Source of the DNA: DATJPR01 sp035506295
GTDB taxonomy: Bacteria; Bacteroidota; Ignavibacteria; UBA10030; UBA6906
DNA length: 17,639 bases
NCBI GenBank assembly: GCA_035506295.1
Contig: DATJPR010000214.1
Span: 1-17,639 of the forward strand
Reading direction: 5' to 3'
Position 1 is the stretch's first letter. Each line of letters opens with the position of its first letter. A model generated the notes under the pieces. That model was given only the letters and a program-made list of their open reading frames with translations, made no database searches and was not told the DNA's origin. Position numbers and translations under genes: made by a program. Of the stretch, positions 5,635 through 13,899 are shown piece by piece.

Positions 5635-7605
5635 ATGCTCGAATCATTTCTTCTCATCTTCGGAAGCGCCGCGATCATTATCGTGTTGATCTGGCTTTCT
5701 CTTGGTTCGATTTACAGCATCGGACCGACGCAAGTGGGGCTCGTCCGCAAACGGTTTGGGAGAAAACTCCCTGATGACAACCCCGTCGCATTCCGCGGCG
5801 AAGCCGGCTACCAGGCCGATCTATTGATGCCGGGGTTGCGGTTCAAGTTCTCGCCGTTCTTTGCCGTGACGAAGCATCCGTGGGTCCAGGTTCCTGCCGG
5901 AGAGATCGGCGTGGTCATTGCGCAGATCGGCAAGCCACTTCCCATCGGGGCCAAGTCCGCAGCGTACAAGAACGAGTTCGGCACCTTTGCCGATTTCCGT
6001 GCCTTCATGACGGGAGGCGGTCAGAAGGGTGTGCAGCGAACGGTCATGGCGCCCGGCACCCTCGCACCGATCCACCCCGTGGGTTTTCTCGTGATCACGA
6101 AAGCGATGGTCTACGGAATCCCCGTCTCCGACGAGCTGCGACAGCTCATCAAGCACAGCGAAAATTCCTGCGAGGCCTTCGGCCTGGAGCCGCGGCAACT
6201 CGAGGTGACCCGCATTGAGCCGCGGGCAACCGAAGGCGGAAAAGTCCTCGACATGGTCGGGGTGGTGACGACGCTTGAAGGCGATCCGCTTCCCGCCGGC
6301 GATATCGCGAGCCGGCTTGGTGGATTCGATGACATCAAGGACCTCGAGGTCAACGCCAAACGCGAAGGCGCGGAACCGCTGACGAACTCGAAGTTGATCG
6401 AAACCATCCTCGGCAACAAGAACGGCGAACACAAAAGCTACCAGGATTTCCAGGCGTTCCTCGACAAGGGGGGAAGGATCGGCCTTCAGCACGACCCGCT
6501 GCTGTACGGCGCATACAACCTCAATCCATTCCTCGTGCGCGTCGAACAGGTCCCCATGCTCGTCGTGGAGCAGGGACAGGTCGCCGTCGTGAAATCGTAC
6601 GTCGGTTTGCCAACGGAAGATATTTCAGGCGCGGACTTCAAGTTCGGCAGTCTCGTGCGTCCGGGCCATCGCGGGATCTGGGAGGAGCCGCTCAGGACAG
6701 GCAAGTACACGATCAACCCCAGGATATATCAGGCGGAGGTCGTCCCTACGTCGATCCTCAATCTGAACTGGTCGACGGAAACATCGGAAGCCCACAAGCT
6801 CGACGAACGTCTGACAGCCATCGTGGCGAAGAGCCGCGAGGGGTTCCAATTCAGCATCGACCTGCAGGTGCTCATTCATGTGCCCGACACCCAGGCGCCG
6901 CGCGTCATCTCGATGGTCGGGAGCATGAAAAACCTTGTCGACGAGGTGCTGCAGGCCGCCGTTGGCAATCTCTTCCGCGACAAGCTCGGCGGCATGCCGG
7001 CCATTAAATTCATCGAGACGCGTCAGACGGTGCAGGAGGAAGCGATGGAACACATCGCGCGCCAGCTGGATGTCTACGAGGTCGAGACCAAAGGCGTGTA
7101 CATTCAGGACGTCGTGTATCCCCCGCAGCTTGTGAAAGTTCTTACCGAGCGCGAAATCGCAAACCAGGAAGTGCAGACGTACAAAATGCAGCAGACGGCA
7201 CAGGAGCAGCGGATCGCCACGGAAGCGGCCACCGGAAAAGCCGACATGCAAAAACAACTCGCCCAATCCGAGGTCGGCATCACGATCAAGAAGAACAACG
7301 CCGACGCAAGAGTGCAGGAGGCGCGCGGCGAATCAGAGTATGTAAAGCAGACCGGCACGGCCCAGGCGGACGTCATCCGCGCCCAGGGAGTGGCGAAGGC
7401 GGAGGGCTTCAAAGCGCAGAACGAGGCGATCGGACAGGTCGGGACCATGCTGGTCAACGTCGCCACGGTCCTCTCCGACAAGAACGTCAAGATTGTTCCC
7501 GACATTCTCGTCGCCGGGGGCGGGAACTCCATCGACGGGCTCGCCGCAACGTTGATGAAATCGTTCAGCGGGAAGGCCATCGAACCAGCGAAGAAAGAAA
7601 AGTAA
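5635..7605 (+). CDS. SPFH/band-7 domain membrane protein, flotillin-like
   Basis: A 656-residue protein with one N-terminal transmembrane helix (~5-25) and then a large SPFH region. The classical part runs ~355-505 (EVVPTSILNLNW, REGFQFSIDLQVLIHV, YPPQLVKVLTEREIANQE). An Ala/Gln/Glu-rich coiled coil (~500-600) and a hydrophobic/Gly patch (~600-640) follow. Such proteins form oligomeric cages or microdomain scaffolds at the membrane and often control membrane-protein turnover; no NfeD or protease partner is nearby. Residues ~87-155 and ~270-320 look like copies of one module (DFRAFMTGGGQKG and DFQAFLDKGGRIG). The ATG follows the hairpin leader and has only a weak GAAAG upstream, so the start is moderately sure. 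It is the first gene of the long + run. Confidence 0.88.
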   Translation: MLESFLLIFGSAAIIIVLIWLSLGSIYSIGPTQVGLVRKRFGRKLPDDNPVAFRGEAGYQADLLMPGLRFKFSPFFAVTKHPWVQVPAGEIGVVIAQIGKPLPIGAKSAAYKNEFGTFADFRAFMTGGGQKGVQRTVMAPGTLAPIHPVGFLVITKAMVYGIPVSDELRQLIKHSENSCEAFGLEPRQLEVTRIEPRATEGGKVLDMVGVVTTLEGDPLPAGDIASRLGGFDDIKDLEVNAKREGAEPLTNSKLIETILGNKNGEHKSYQDFQAFLDKGGRIGLQHDPLLYGAYNLNPFLVRVEQVPMLVVEQGQVAVVKSYVGLPTEDISGADFKFGSLVRPGHRGIWEEPLRTGKYTINPRIYQAEVVPTSILNLNWSTETSEAHKLDERLTAIVAKSREGFQFSIDLQVLIHVPDTQAPRVISMVGSMKNLVDEVLQAAVGNLFRDKLGGMPAIKFIETRQTVQEEAMEHIARQLDVYEVETKGVYIQDVVYPPQLVKVLTEREIANQEVQTYKMQQTAQEQRIATEAATGKADMQKQLAQSEVGITIKKNNADARVQEARGESEYVKQTGTAQADVIRAQGVAKAEGFKAQNEAIGQVGTMLVNVATVLSDKNVKIVPDILVAGGGNSIDGLAATLMKSFSGKAIEPAKKEK

Positions 7606-7638
7606 TCGCAGTTCAGGAAATCGCAAGGGAGCATCTGG

Positions 7639-7869
7639 ATGAACATTACGCTGGAGAATTGGGGGACGATTGAACGGGAGATCAAGGATGCCGGGGTGCA
7701 GGAGACCATCTATGACGACAAGGGATATCTCAAGACCATCGTGACAAAGTCGGGAAAGCGATATGATCTTCCGATCGACCTCCTGACGCAGCTGGTCGAC
7801 TCCGGGGCGGTCAAATTCAAATGTGAGGGAAAAGGCGACGGACGGGCGTTCCCGATCGATCGTCACTGA
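7639..7869 (+). CDS. Small hypothetical protein in the SPFH-deoC run
   Basis: A 76-residue acidic/basic mixed protein with an AAGGGAG site ~7 nt before its ATG. It has no signal peptide and no membrane segment. The predicted pattern is a short helix (WGTIEREIKDAG), two strands around YDDKGYLKTIVTKSGKRYDL, and a helix (LLTQLVDSG), like a small single-domain fold. I do not recognise a family. It sits 33 nt after the SPFH gene and 33 nt before deoC, so it is very probably co-transcribed with them and is a real gene, not a chance frame. Confidence 0.7.
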   Translation: MNITLENWGTIEREIKDAGVQETIYDDKGYLKTIVTKSGKRYDLPIDLLTQLVDSGAVKFKCEGKGDGRAFPIDRH

Positions 7870-7902
7870 TCCAACGTTCGTTCAGGAAGGGAAAGGAAAT
7901 TC

Positions 7903-8619
7903 ATGGCAGAGAGTCTTCAGTCGATCGCGAAAATGATCGACCATTCACTGTTGCATCCGACGTTCACCGACAGGGAACTGGTTGCCGGGTGCAAGGTGGC
8001 GCGCGAATTCGACGTGGCCTCAGTATGCATCAAACCGTACGCCGTTCCCCTCGCCGTCAGCGAACTGAAGGGAAGCCGCGTCGCGGTGGGAACGGTGGTG
8101 GGCTTCCCGCACGGAAACAGTCACATCGATATCAAGCTGAAGGAAGCCGCAGGGGCAATCTCCGACGGCGCAACAGAACTGGATGTCGTGGTGAATATCG
8201 GCAAGGTGCTGGGGAACGACTGGGAGTATATCGCCGAAGAAGTGAGAACGCTCAACGCCTATGTCGTGGGAAAGAAAGCGCTGCTGAAGGTCATCTTCGA
8301 AAATGATTTTCTCCCCGGCGATGATTTCAAAATCCGCCTTTGCGAGATCTGCAACAACACCAACGTCGCGTTCGCAAAGACGTCGACAGGGTACGGCTTC
8401 ACCAAGCGTGAGAACGGCATGTACCAGTACGCGGGCGCGACGGATCATGATCTGCAGTTGATGCGCGAACACTGCAAGCCGTCGGTCCAGATCAAGGCGG
8501 CGGGCGGAATCAGGACGCTGGACGACGTTCTCCGCGTCAAATCGCTCGGCGTCACACGTGTCGGCGCAACGGCCACGGCGGCAATTCTGCAGGAGGCGAA
8601 AGCAAGAGGATTTCGCTGA
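7903..8619 (+). CDS. deoC: Deoxyribose-phosphate aldolase
   Basis: A 238-residue class I aldolase that reversibly cleaves 2-deoxy-D-ribose 5-phosphate to acetaldehyde and glyceraldehyde 3-phosphate, in deoxynucleoside catabolism in the cytoplasm. The DeoC hallmarks are present: Asp94 in TELDVVVNIG, Schiff-base Lys159 in FAKTSTGYG, and the second Lys198 in IKAAGGIR, which tunes its pKa. Length fits the short bacterial form (about 220-260 residues). The ATG follows GGAAAGGAAA. No other deo genes (phosphorylase, phosphopentomutase) are in the window, so it works with enzymes encoded elsewhere. Why it sits next to the SPFH gene is not clear. Confidence 0.95.
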   Translation: MAESLQSIAKMIDHSLLHPTFTDRELVAGCKVAREFDVASVCIKPYAVPLAVSELKGSRVAVGTVVGFPHGNSHIDIKLKEAAGAISDGATELDVVVNIGKVLGNDWEYIAEEVRTLNAYVVGKKALLKVIFENDFLPGDDFKIRLCEICNNTNVAFAKTSTGYGFTKRENGMYQYAGATDHDLQLMREHCKPSVQIKAAGGIRTLDDVLRVKSLGVTRVGATATAAILQEAKARGFR

Positions 8620-8645
8620 GACCTTCCGGCGAAAGGAGACATTGC

Positions 8646-9503
8646 TTGAGAGTTCTTCGGCTCATCGTGCTCTTTTCTATAGCGGCGGGATCGTTTTCTT
8701 GCAGAAGCGATTCCACGGGGCTGGGGAGGGAAGCGCAAGCCCCGTTTTCGCTGACCATCACGGTCAAGGATGGATCGGGGACGCCGCGTCAAGGGCTGCG
8801 CATCAGCGCGTCGAATCAGATCACCTTCTCCTCACTTTCGAAGCGGGGCGACCCGCCTCCCGCTATTCCACTTGCGACGACGATGGTGGGGTTCGAAGCT
8901 GCATCTCCCGCCTGGGTTGATCTCACGGTGCTTGACCTTGACGATCATCTCGTGTCCTCCCTTCTTTCGCACCATGGCGTGAACCCGGGTCGGTACGTTT
9001 GCGCGATGCAGATCACCGGACAATTCCCGACCCGGGTCTACAAATGCCGGCTTATCGCCCGCGACACTGCCACCGGCGCGACGATCCTCCGAGACTCCAT
9101 CTTTGCAGTCTTCTGGCAACCCGACGCATCGGTGAGCATCCTCGGATGGACCGGCGCCAACGGGACGCTGCAGACAGGGGACTCGCTGATGTTTCCCCAT
9201 CTCCTTTCCTTGCCCCCGTTGATTCACACCGATGCGACGGGAACGCAGATCGGAACCTTCACGCTGTCCGATTCCGTGGTCTTCACAATCACCGACACCG
9301 CGGCGCAGACGAGCCAGGTAGTCACCGCCTCCATCAAACCCGGAGCAAACACCCTGCAGATTGTCTGGAATCCTTCAGCCCGATCAATGCCAGGCATTCG
9401 GCCGGCGCCAATCCCCTTCTACGACGTCCGTGAAGTGACCAGTCCTGAAGGGACCAACTTCATCTGGAAGCTCGAACAGAATTACCCCAACCCGTTCGAT
9501 TAG
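8646..9503 (+). CDS. Exported protein ending in a truncated T9SS sorting motif
   Basis: A 285-residue protein starting with TTG; a GAAAGGAGA site 6 nt upstream supports this start. Residues 1-19 form a signal peptide (LRLIVLFSIAAGSFSC); the Cys could be lipidated, but SFSC is a poor lipobox. The body is beta-rich and Thr/Ser-rich and I do not recognise it; it has no visible catalytic motif. The last residues, WKLEQNYPNPFD, are the opening of a type A T9SS sorting domain, which normally continues ~70 residues (NP.T.I.Y...VYD.LG..V). Here a TAG follows at once and no other frame continues the domain. It lies 26 nt after deoC and 39 nt before the hydrolase. It is either a truncated gene or one that has lost its sorting signal. 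Confidence 0.72.
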   Translation: MRVLRLIVLFSIAAGSFSCRSDSTGLGREAQAPFSLTITVKDGSGTPRQGLRISASNQITFSSLSKRGDPPPAIPLATTMVGFEAASPAWVDLTVLDLDDHLVSSLLSHHGVNPGRYVCAMQITGQFPTRVYKCRLIARDTATGATILRDSIFAVFWQPDASVSILGWTGANGTLQTGDSLMFPHLLSLPPLIHTDATGTQIGTFTLSDSVVFTITDTAAQTSQVVTASIKPGANTLQIVWNPSARSMPGIRPAPIPFYDVREVTSPEGTNFIWKLEQNYPNPFD

Positions 9504-9542
9504 TCTGCCGGCAATTCACGCGACTCCATCTGCATCGAACAC

Positions 9543-11132
9543 ATGGGAACATTCAACCCGCGCACTGCAATCGTTGTGGTGTTCGTGGTCCTTTCGGGAT
9601 GTGGGAGGGCGAGGGACGAATATCCAACCCCGCCGATCGATGCCCGGGCAGAGACCATTGTCATGACGTCCGAACTCCTTGAGATTGGGGGAGACCGATT
9701 CACGGCGGACTACGGCGCGATCACCGTTCCCGAGAACAGAAGCAAGGCTGGATCACGCCTGATCCATCTTCCGTTCCTCCGTATTCGCGCGCTCCATAAG
9801 ACCGGCGCAGAGCCGATCTTCGGATTCTCCGGCGGTCCCGGTCAATCAAACATCGCATGGGATCTTGGTAAGGCCCGGGCTTTCCTGGACGAGCACGACT
9901 TTGTCGCCGTGGGATACCGTGGTGTCGATGGATCCGTCCTCCTCGATTGCCCTGAGGTGACGAATGTGCTGAAGGAGACTGTTAATCCGCTGAGCGAAGA
10001 GGCAATGGTTGCCGTTGGTGCGGCATGGAGAGCGAGCGCCGAGCGGCTGCGTAATGCCGGCATTGATCTGGATGGATACACGATTCCTGAGTGCATCGAA
10101 GATCAGGAATCCGTCTGTAAAGCGCTCGGATGCCGCCGCATCGATCTTCTGAGCGAAAGCTATGGCACTCGTGTCGCATATTTGTATGGGTTGACGCATC
10201 CAGAACGCATCTTCCGGTCGGTCATGATCGGCGTGAATCCCCCCGGGCACTTTGTTTGGGATCCCGCTACGGTCGATGCAGGACTCCGTCACTATGCAGA
10301 CCTGTGGGCGAAGGACTCGCTTCAGCTTCGGAAGAGTGCGGATCTCAATGCCACGATGCGGAACGTGCTCACCGCCATGCCACGGCATTGGCTGTTCTTC
10401 CCGATTGATCCAGGGAAGGTGAAGGTCACGGCATTCGCGCTCCTGTTCCAACGAAAAACCGCGGCGCTCGTTTTCGATGCATTCGTTGCTGCGGAACATG
10501 GGGACCCGAGCGGGCTTGCGTTGATGTCGCTTGCGTACGACCACGTAGTTCCATCTCTCATGGTGTGGGGTGATCTTGCATCGAAAGCGGTCAGCGTGGA
10601 CGGGGGATGCTATCATGCATCCCCTTCGGACACGGGTTCGACCGACCTTCCACTGGGAGCGCCCATGACAAGGCTGTTGTGGGGGCCTTTGCGATATGGG
10701 GGATGGTCGATGGATCCCCTACCTGAGGAATACTGCAAGGCGCGCATATCCGATGTCCCCACTCTTCTTGTCAGCGGAAGCGTCGATTTTTCAACCCCCG
10801 ATATCATCGCCACACGTGAACTCCTTCCTTTCCTACGCAACGGAAAGCAAGTCGTCATTCGGGAATGCGGACATGTCAACGATCTCTGGTACACACCCGG
10901 GGTGAACCTCAGGCCGATGCTTGCGAGCTTCTACCGGACGGGAGTCGTCGAGGTCGCGAATGTTCCATACATTCCGATGGATTTCGATGTGTCGTGGAGC
11001 TTTCCAGCGATTGCCAGGGCCGCGCTCGGACTCTTCGTGTGTGCGATTGCTCTTTTTTCGTACGGAATACTCGTTCTTTTCAGAAGAACCAGGCGGGGGC
11101 GGCGAAAGGAGCACGCGGCAAAAGTTGTCTAG
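9543..11132 (+). CDS. Alpha/beta-hydrolase lipoprotein, S33 aminopeptidase-like
   Basis: A 529-residue protein with a lipoprotein signal (VVLSGC, Cys20) and an alpha/beta-hydrolase fold. The catalytic triad is readable: Ser206 in LLSESYGTR, Asp415 in SGSVDFSTP, His444 in RECGHVND. The oxyanion motif GGPG is at 97-100. The arrangement and length resemble the prolyl/tripeptidyl aminopeptidases of family S33, which cut short peptides. A helix at ~488-513 plus an Arg-rich end (FRRTRRGRR) makes a C-terminal membrane anchor, unusual beside a lipoprotein signal. ATG 9543 has no good ribosome-binding site, so translation may be coupled to the gene 39 nt upstream. A lipase/esterase role cannot be excluded. 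Confidence 0.8.
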   Translation: MGTFNPRTAIVVVFVVLSGCGRARDEYPTPPIDARAETIVMTSELLEIGGDRFTADYGAITVPENRSKAGSRLIHLPFLRIRALHKTGAEPIFGFSGGPGQSNIAWDLGKARAFLDEHDFVAVGYRGVDGSVLLDCPEVTNVLKETVNPLSEEAMVAVGAAWRASAERLRNAGIDLDGYTIPECIEDQESVCKALGCRRIDLLSESYGTRVAYLYGLTHPERIFRSVMIGVNPPGHFVWDPATVDAGLRHYADLWAKDSLQLRKSADLNATMRNVLTAMPRHWLFFPIDPGKVKVTAFALLFQRKTAALVFDAFVAAEHGDPSGLALMSLAYDHVVPSLMVWGDLASKAVSVDGGCYHASPSDTGSTDLPLGAPMTRLLWGPLRYGGWSMDPLPEEYCKARISDVPTLLVSGSVDFSTPDIIATRELLPFLRNGKQVVIRECGHVNDLWYTPGVNLRPMLASFYRTGVVEVANVPYIPMDFDVSWSFPAIARAALGLFVCAIALFSYGILVLFRRTRRGRRKEHAAKVV

Positions 11133-11185
11133 GCGGCCAGGGTCTTCTCCCGAGAAACTACTACCCCATTTTTAAATTCGAAGTC

Positions 11186-11953
11186 ATGACAGACGAAACT
11201 TTGGATCGGATTTCCTGTGAGGCTATGGAGCCGTTCGGAAAGGGATTGAGCGCCTTCTTCGAAGGACGGAAAGACGCGACAATCCTTGTCCGCAGAGATG
11301 ACGGTTATGTCGCACCGATGCCGGCCGGCTACTTCTTCCGCGCAGAGAGCCAATTCTCGCGGATGGAGCAACTCGCACTCAACCGATGCCACGGAAGAGT
11401 GCTCGATGTCGGGGCGGGGACAGGAATGCTGACGCTTCCCCTGCAGCGCAAAGGGCACGAAGTCGCTGCTCTTGATATATGCCCGTACGCTGTCTCCATC
11501 ATGAACCAGCGAGGGGTCCGCACTGCATTCTGCGGCGATATCTTCGAGTATCGTGAACGGCCGTTCGACACGGTGATGCTGATGGGACATGGGATTGGCA
11601 TGGTGCAATCGCTGCACGGGTTGCATATCTTCCTGAAGCATGTTCGATCTCTCGTCGCAGATCGCGGTCAGATCCTTATGGACTCGCTTGATGTGCGATT
11701 GACCTCGGAATCCGTCCACCTGGCATATCACGAAAGAAACCGTAGATTGGAGAAATACATCGGCGAGATCGGCATGCAGTTCGAGTTTGACGGGATGACC
11801 GGCCCATTCTTCGGTTGGCTGCAGGTGGATCCTGAAACGCTCTCAGAGTGCGCGGAGAATGAAGGCTGGAAGTGCGACGTGGTCCTGAGGGAACTGGCCG
11901 GGGATTATCTGGCCGTACTCACCAGAACTCCGTCCAAAGAGGGAATGAAGTGA
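11186..11953 (+). CDS. Class I SAM-dependent methyltransferase
   Basis: A 255-residue cytoplasmic enzyme. The frame is open upstream to 10865 inside the hydrolase gene, but those residues look non-coding, so I take ATG 11186, 53 nt after the hydrolase stop; no clear Shine-Dalgarno site is seen. Motif I is LDVGAGTG (residues 73-80), followed by an acidic strand end (AALDICP, Asp97) that binds the SAM ribose, and CGDIF near 116-120. The C-terminal part (~195-245) has FFGWLQVDPETLSECAENEGW, typical of small-molecule methyltransferases with a late helix. The substrate is unknown. Its TGA overlaps the GTG start of the next gene, so the two are likely translationally coupled. Confidence 0.82.
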   Translation: MTDETLDRISCEAMEPFGKGLSAFFEGRKDATILVRRDDGYVAPMPAGYFFRAESQFSRMEQLALNRCHGRVLDVGAGTGMLTLPLQRKGHEVAALDICPYAVSIMNQRGVRTAFCGDIFEYRERPFDTVMLMGHGIGMVQSLHGLHIFLKHVRSLVADRGQILMDSLDVRLTSESVHLAYHERNRRLEKYIGEIGMQFEFDGMTGPFFGWLQVDPETLSECAENEGWKCDVVLRELAGDYLAVLTRTPSKEGMK

Positions 11954-12420
11954 GGCTCTGGTCGCTACACCCTGCCTACCTGGATGCCAAAGGACTTGTT
12001 GCCGAGTGGCGAGAAGCACTTCTGGCCCAGAAGGTCCTGCAAGGAAAAACCAGAGGATATCGTCATCATCCTCAACTCGTGAGGTTTCAGAATTCTCCGG
12101 ATCCGGTCCTGGCCATCGGCAAGTTCCTTCGGCAAATCGCGCACGAAGGGGCGCGCCGCGGATACAAGTTTGACCTTTCGAAGATCCGATCTCGGAAGAA
12201 GACTACGATGAGGATTGCGGTCTCTTCCTCCCAGGTCGAGTATGAATTCGAGCTGCTGAAGTCGAAACTCTGGAAGAGAGACAGGATCAAGTTGAAGGAA
12301 TTGCAAGGCGAGAGACGCATCCGGTTGAAGGAGTTGTTCAGAAGGACACAAGGCGAGATCGAAAGTTGGGAGAAAGTCATCCCGGAGATCTATCGTCGAT
12401 CCATCCTTCGGAATCGTTGA
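11950..12420 (+). CDS. Pyrimidine-dimer DNA glycosylase / endonuclease V family
   Basis: A 156-residue protein starting with GTG inside the GTGA overlap with the methyltransferase stop; AGAGGGA lies ~6 nt upstream. The N-terminus RLWSLHPAYLD, AEWREALLAQKVL, GKTRGYRHHPQL is the signature of the Pyr_excise family. It aligns with phage T4 endonuclease V (from memory of that sequence): AEWRE matches T4 AEYRE, so Glu22 matches catalytic Glu23, and GARRGYKFDLSKI matches the CLKRGFNIKD region. T4 EndoV excises cyclobutane pyrimidine dimers and nicks the site, using the alpha-amine of Thr2 as nucleophile. Here Met1 takes that position and Arg2 would block its removal. The C-terminus (~110-150) is strongly charged and helical. 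No other repair gene is nearby. Confidence 0.75.
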   Translation: MRLWSLHPAYLDAKGLVAEWREALLAQKVLQGKTRGYRHHPQLVRFQNSPDPVLAIGKFLRQIAHEGARRGYKFDLSKIRSRKKTTMRIAVSSSQVEYEFELLKSKLWKRDRIKLKELQGERRIRLKELFRRTQGEIESWEKVIPEIYRRSILRNR

Positions 12421-12424
12421 CAAT

Positions 12425-12847
12425 ATGACGAGAGGAAGAACATTTCGCCAGTGGTTCGCGGTGATTGTTGTTTCGGCCGCAGTGTTCTTCGGCTGCCATC
12501 GCGGCGAAAAGGGAACACTCACCGTCGACAATAAAACCGGGCGGGACCTCTATTGCTCCTGGACGATTCTTCCGAAGGACAGCGTCCGAATCATGGACGG
12601 CTCGCCGCCGGCAGATTCGCTCAGAACTACCATGCTGAGAGACGGCGAACAAAGGGGCTATGATCTGCCGGCCGGATGCACGAGCACCGACCGAGTTACC
12701 ATCAGAATGTATTCGCTCGATACGACGACAACACCCAAACGCTACAGACTCGAAAGCCTTACGACGCTCTCAGTAGGTCTCCTTGAGGCACAGTCCTGGA
12801 GACCCGTCGAGATTCAGAATCTTGGCGGAAATATACGGACGCGCTGA
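12425..12847 (+). CDS. Small hypothetical lipoprotein
   Basis: A 140-residue protein with a lipoprotein signal (WFAVIVVSAAVFFGC, Cys24) and a ~115-residue, Thr/Ser/Asp-rich, probably beta-sandwich mature part with two further cysteines (in DLYCSW and PAGCTS). The segment GTLTVDNKTGRDLYCSW looks like a strand pair of a small periplasmic domain. I do not recognise the family. It begins 4 nt after the glycosylase stop, without a clear ribosome-binding site, so translation is probably coupled. Outer-membrane or periplasmic location is inferred from the signal only. Confidence 0.68.
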   Translation: MTRGRTFRQWFAVIVVSAAVFFGCHRGEKGTLTVDNKTGRDLYCSWTILPKDSVRIMDGSPPADSLRTTMLRDGEQRGYDLPAGCTSTDRVTIRMYSLDTTTTPKRYRLESLTTLSVGLLEAQSWRPVEIQNLGGNIRTR

Positions 12848-12881
12848 AACCAGGCACACCATTCCAGAGAAAGGCGCACAA

Positions 12882-13301
12882 ATGGACCAACCGGTATTGT
12901 CGGATCCCGCAGTCTACCCAACGGAAGAAGTCCTTTCTTCGCACCTCCGGAAGTCGAAAGCCTCGTTCGTCTCGCTCTTTGCCTACAACCATGCGAACTT
13001 TCCGGACTTCGAAGAGCGCTGGAAATACTACAATGACGGCAAGAGCTGGTTGATGAACGTCTCGAGAAAAAAGAAAACGATCTTCTGGCTTTCCATTCGC
13101 AACGGCTGGTTCAGGACGACGTTTTACCTGAACTCAAAGGGGGCAGAGTGCGTGCCGGGAGCCAGGATTCCTAAAGGGCTGAAGACGAAATTCCGGGAGT
13201 CGGCGGGGAAGAAGATCCGGGGGATTACCGTGGAGATCAAAGCAAAAGCCGATGTCGAAATCTACAAGGAGTTGCTGGCACTGAAGATGGCAACGATGTA
13301 A
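12882..13301 (+). CDS. DUF3788-like protein
   Basis: A 139-residue soluble protein; ATG 12882 follows GAAAGG by ~8 nt, and the frame upstream (to 12783) overlaps the lipoprotein gene and looks non-coding. The central part, ERWKYYNDGKSWLMNVSRKKKTIFWLSIRNGWFRTTFYL, has the Trp/Tyr/Lys-rich look of the DUF3788 family, found in many Bacteroidota and Firmicutes. The function of that family is not known to me. There is no signal peptide. It is 34 nt after the lipoprotein gene and 29 nt before the HEAT-like gene. Confidence 0.66.
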   Translation: MDQPVLSDPAVYPTEEVLSSHLRKSKASFVSLFAYNHANFPDFEERWKYYNDGKSWLMNVSRKKKTIFWLSIRNGWFRTTFYLNSKGAECVPGARIPKGLKTKFRESAGKKIRGITVEIKAKADVEIYKELLALKMATM

Positions 13302-13330
13302 ACATGGATATTTCCCGAAAGGAGAGATCT

Positions 13331-13897
13331 ATGGCAGGTCGACTAACATCTAGGGATCTCGCGGAACTCCACTCACCCCATCCGAGAGTGAAATACCATC
13401 GCGCAAAGGAATGTATCGCGCTCGCCAGAGACCATCCCCGGTGGCTGTCTCCCTATGCTCGAACGTTTGTTGGTCTTCTGCAGGACGAGAACAACATACT
13501 CAAGTGGACCGCCATCGACGTGCTGGGTTATCTCTCCCGCGTCGACACCGGTCGACAGGTACGCCGGTGTATGGAGTCGCTTGCCGGGTTTCTCAGCGGA
13601 GGACAGCTCATCACGGCGAACCATGCGATCGACGCGATGGCTCACGTGGCGATGGTCCGGCCGAGATTTCGGGACAGAATAACGCAGGAACTGTTGAACG
13701 TCGAGTGCTATTCCTTCGAAACGGAAGAGTGCAAGAATATCGTTCTAGGAAAGGTCATCGAGGCGTTTGACGCGATGGCCGACGTCGTCAAAACGAACCC
13801 GCAGGTCCTGGGGTTCGTGGCTCGACAGTTGAAAAACACCCGGCCGGCGACGCAGAGGAAAGCCGAAAGATTCATGAAGAGAGCAGGGGAACACTAA
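13331..13897 (+). CDS. Alpha-helical HEAT-repeat-like protein
   Basis: A 188-residue cytoplasmic protein. ATG 13331 (MAGRLTSRD) is preferred to ATG 13304 because GAAAGGAGAG lies just upstream of it. The sequence is a run of helix pairs of ~35-40 residues (HPRVKYHRAKECIALARDHP, NNILKWTAIDVLGYLSRVD, TANHAIDAMAHVAMVRP, NIVLGKVIEAFDAMADVVKTNP, ATQRKAERFMKRAG), like HEAT/ARM scaffolds that bind other proteins or nucleic acid. DNA-glycosylase relatives of the AlkD type also use this fold, but I see no specific motif for that. It ends 2 nt before the VOC gene, so the two are clearly co-transcribed. Confidence 0.62.
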   Translation: MAGRLTSRDLAELHSPHPRVKYHRAKECIALARDHPRWLSPYARTFVGLLQDENNILKWTAIDVLGYLSRVDTGRQVRRCMESLAGFLSGGQLITANHAIDAMAHVAMVRPRFRDRITQELLNVECYSFETEECKNIVLGKVIEAFDAMADVVKTNPQVLGFVARQLKNTRPATQRKAERFMKRAGEH

Positions 13898-13899
13898 GC

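Noticed and set aside
7104..7866. Two minus-strand frames over the 3' end of the SPFH gene
   Set aside because: Both lie opposite a well-supported gene, have no ribosome-binding site in context and no recognisable motif.
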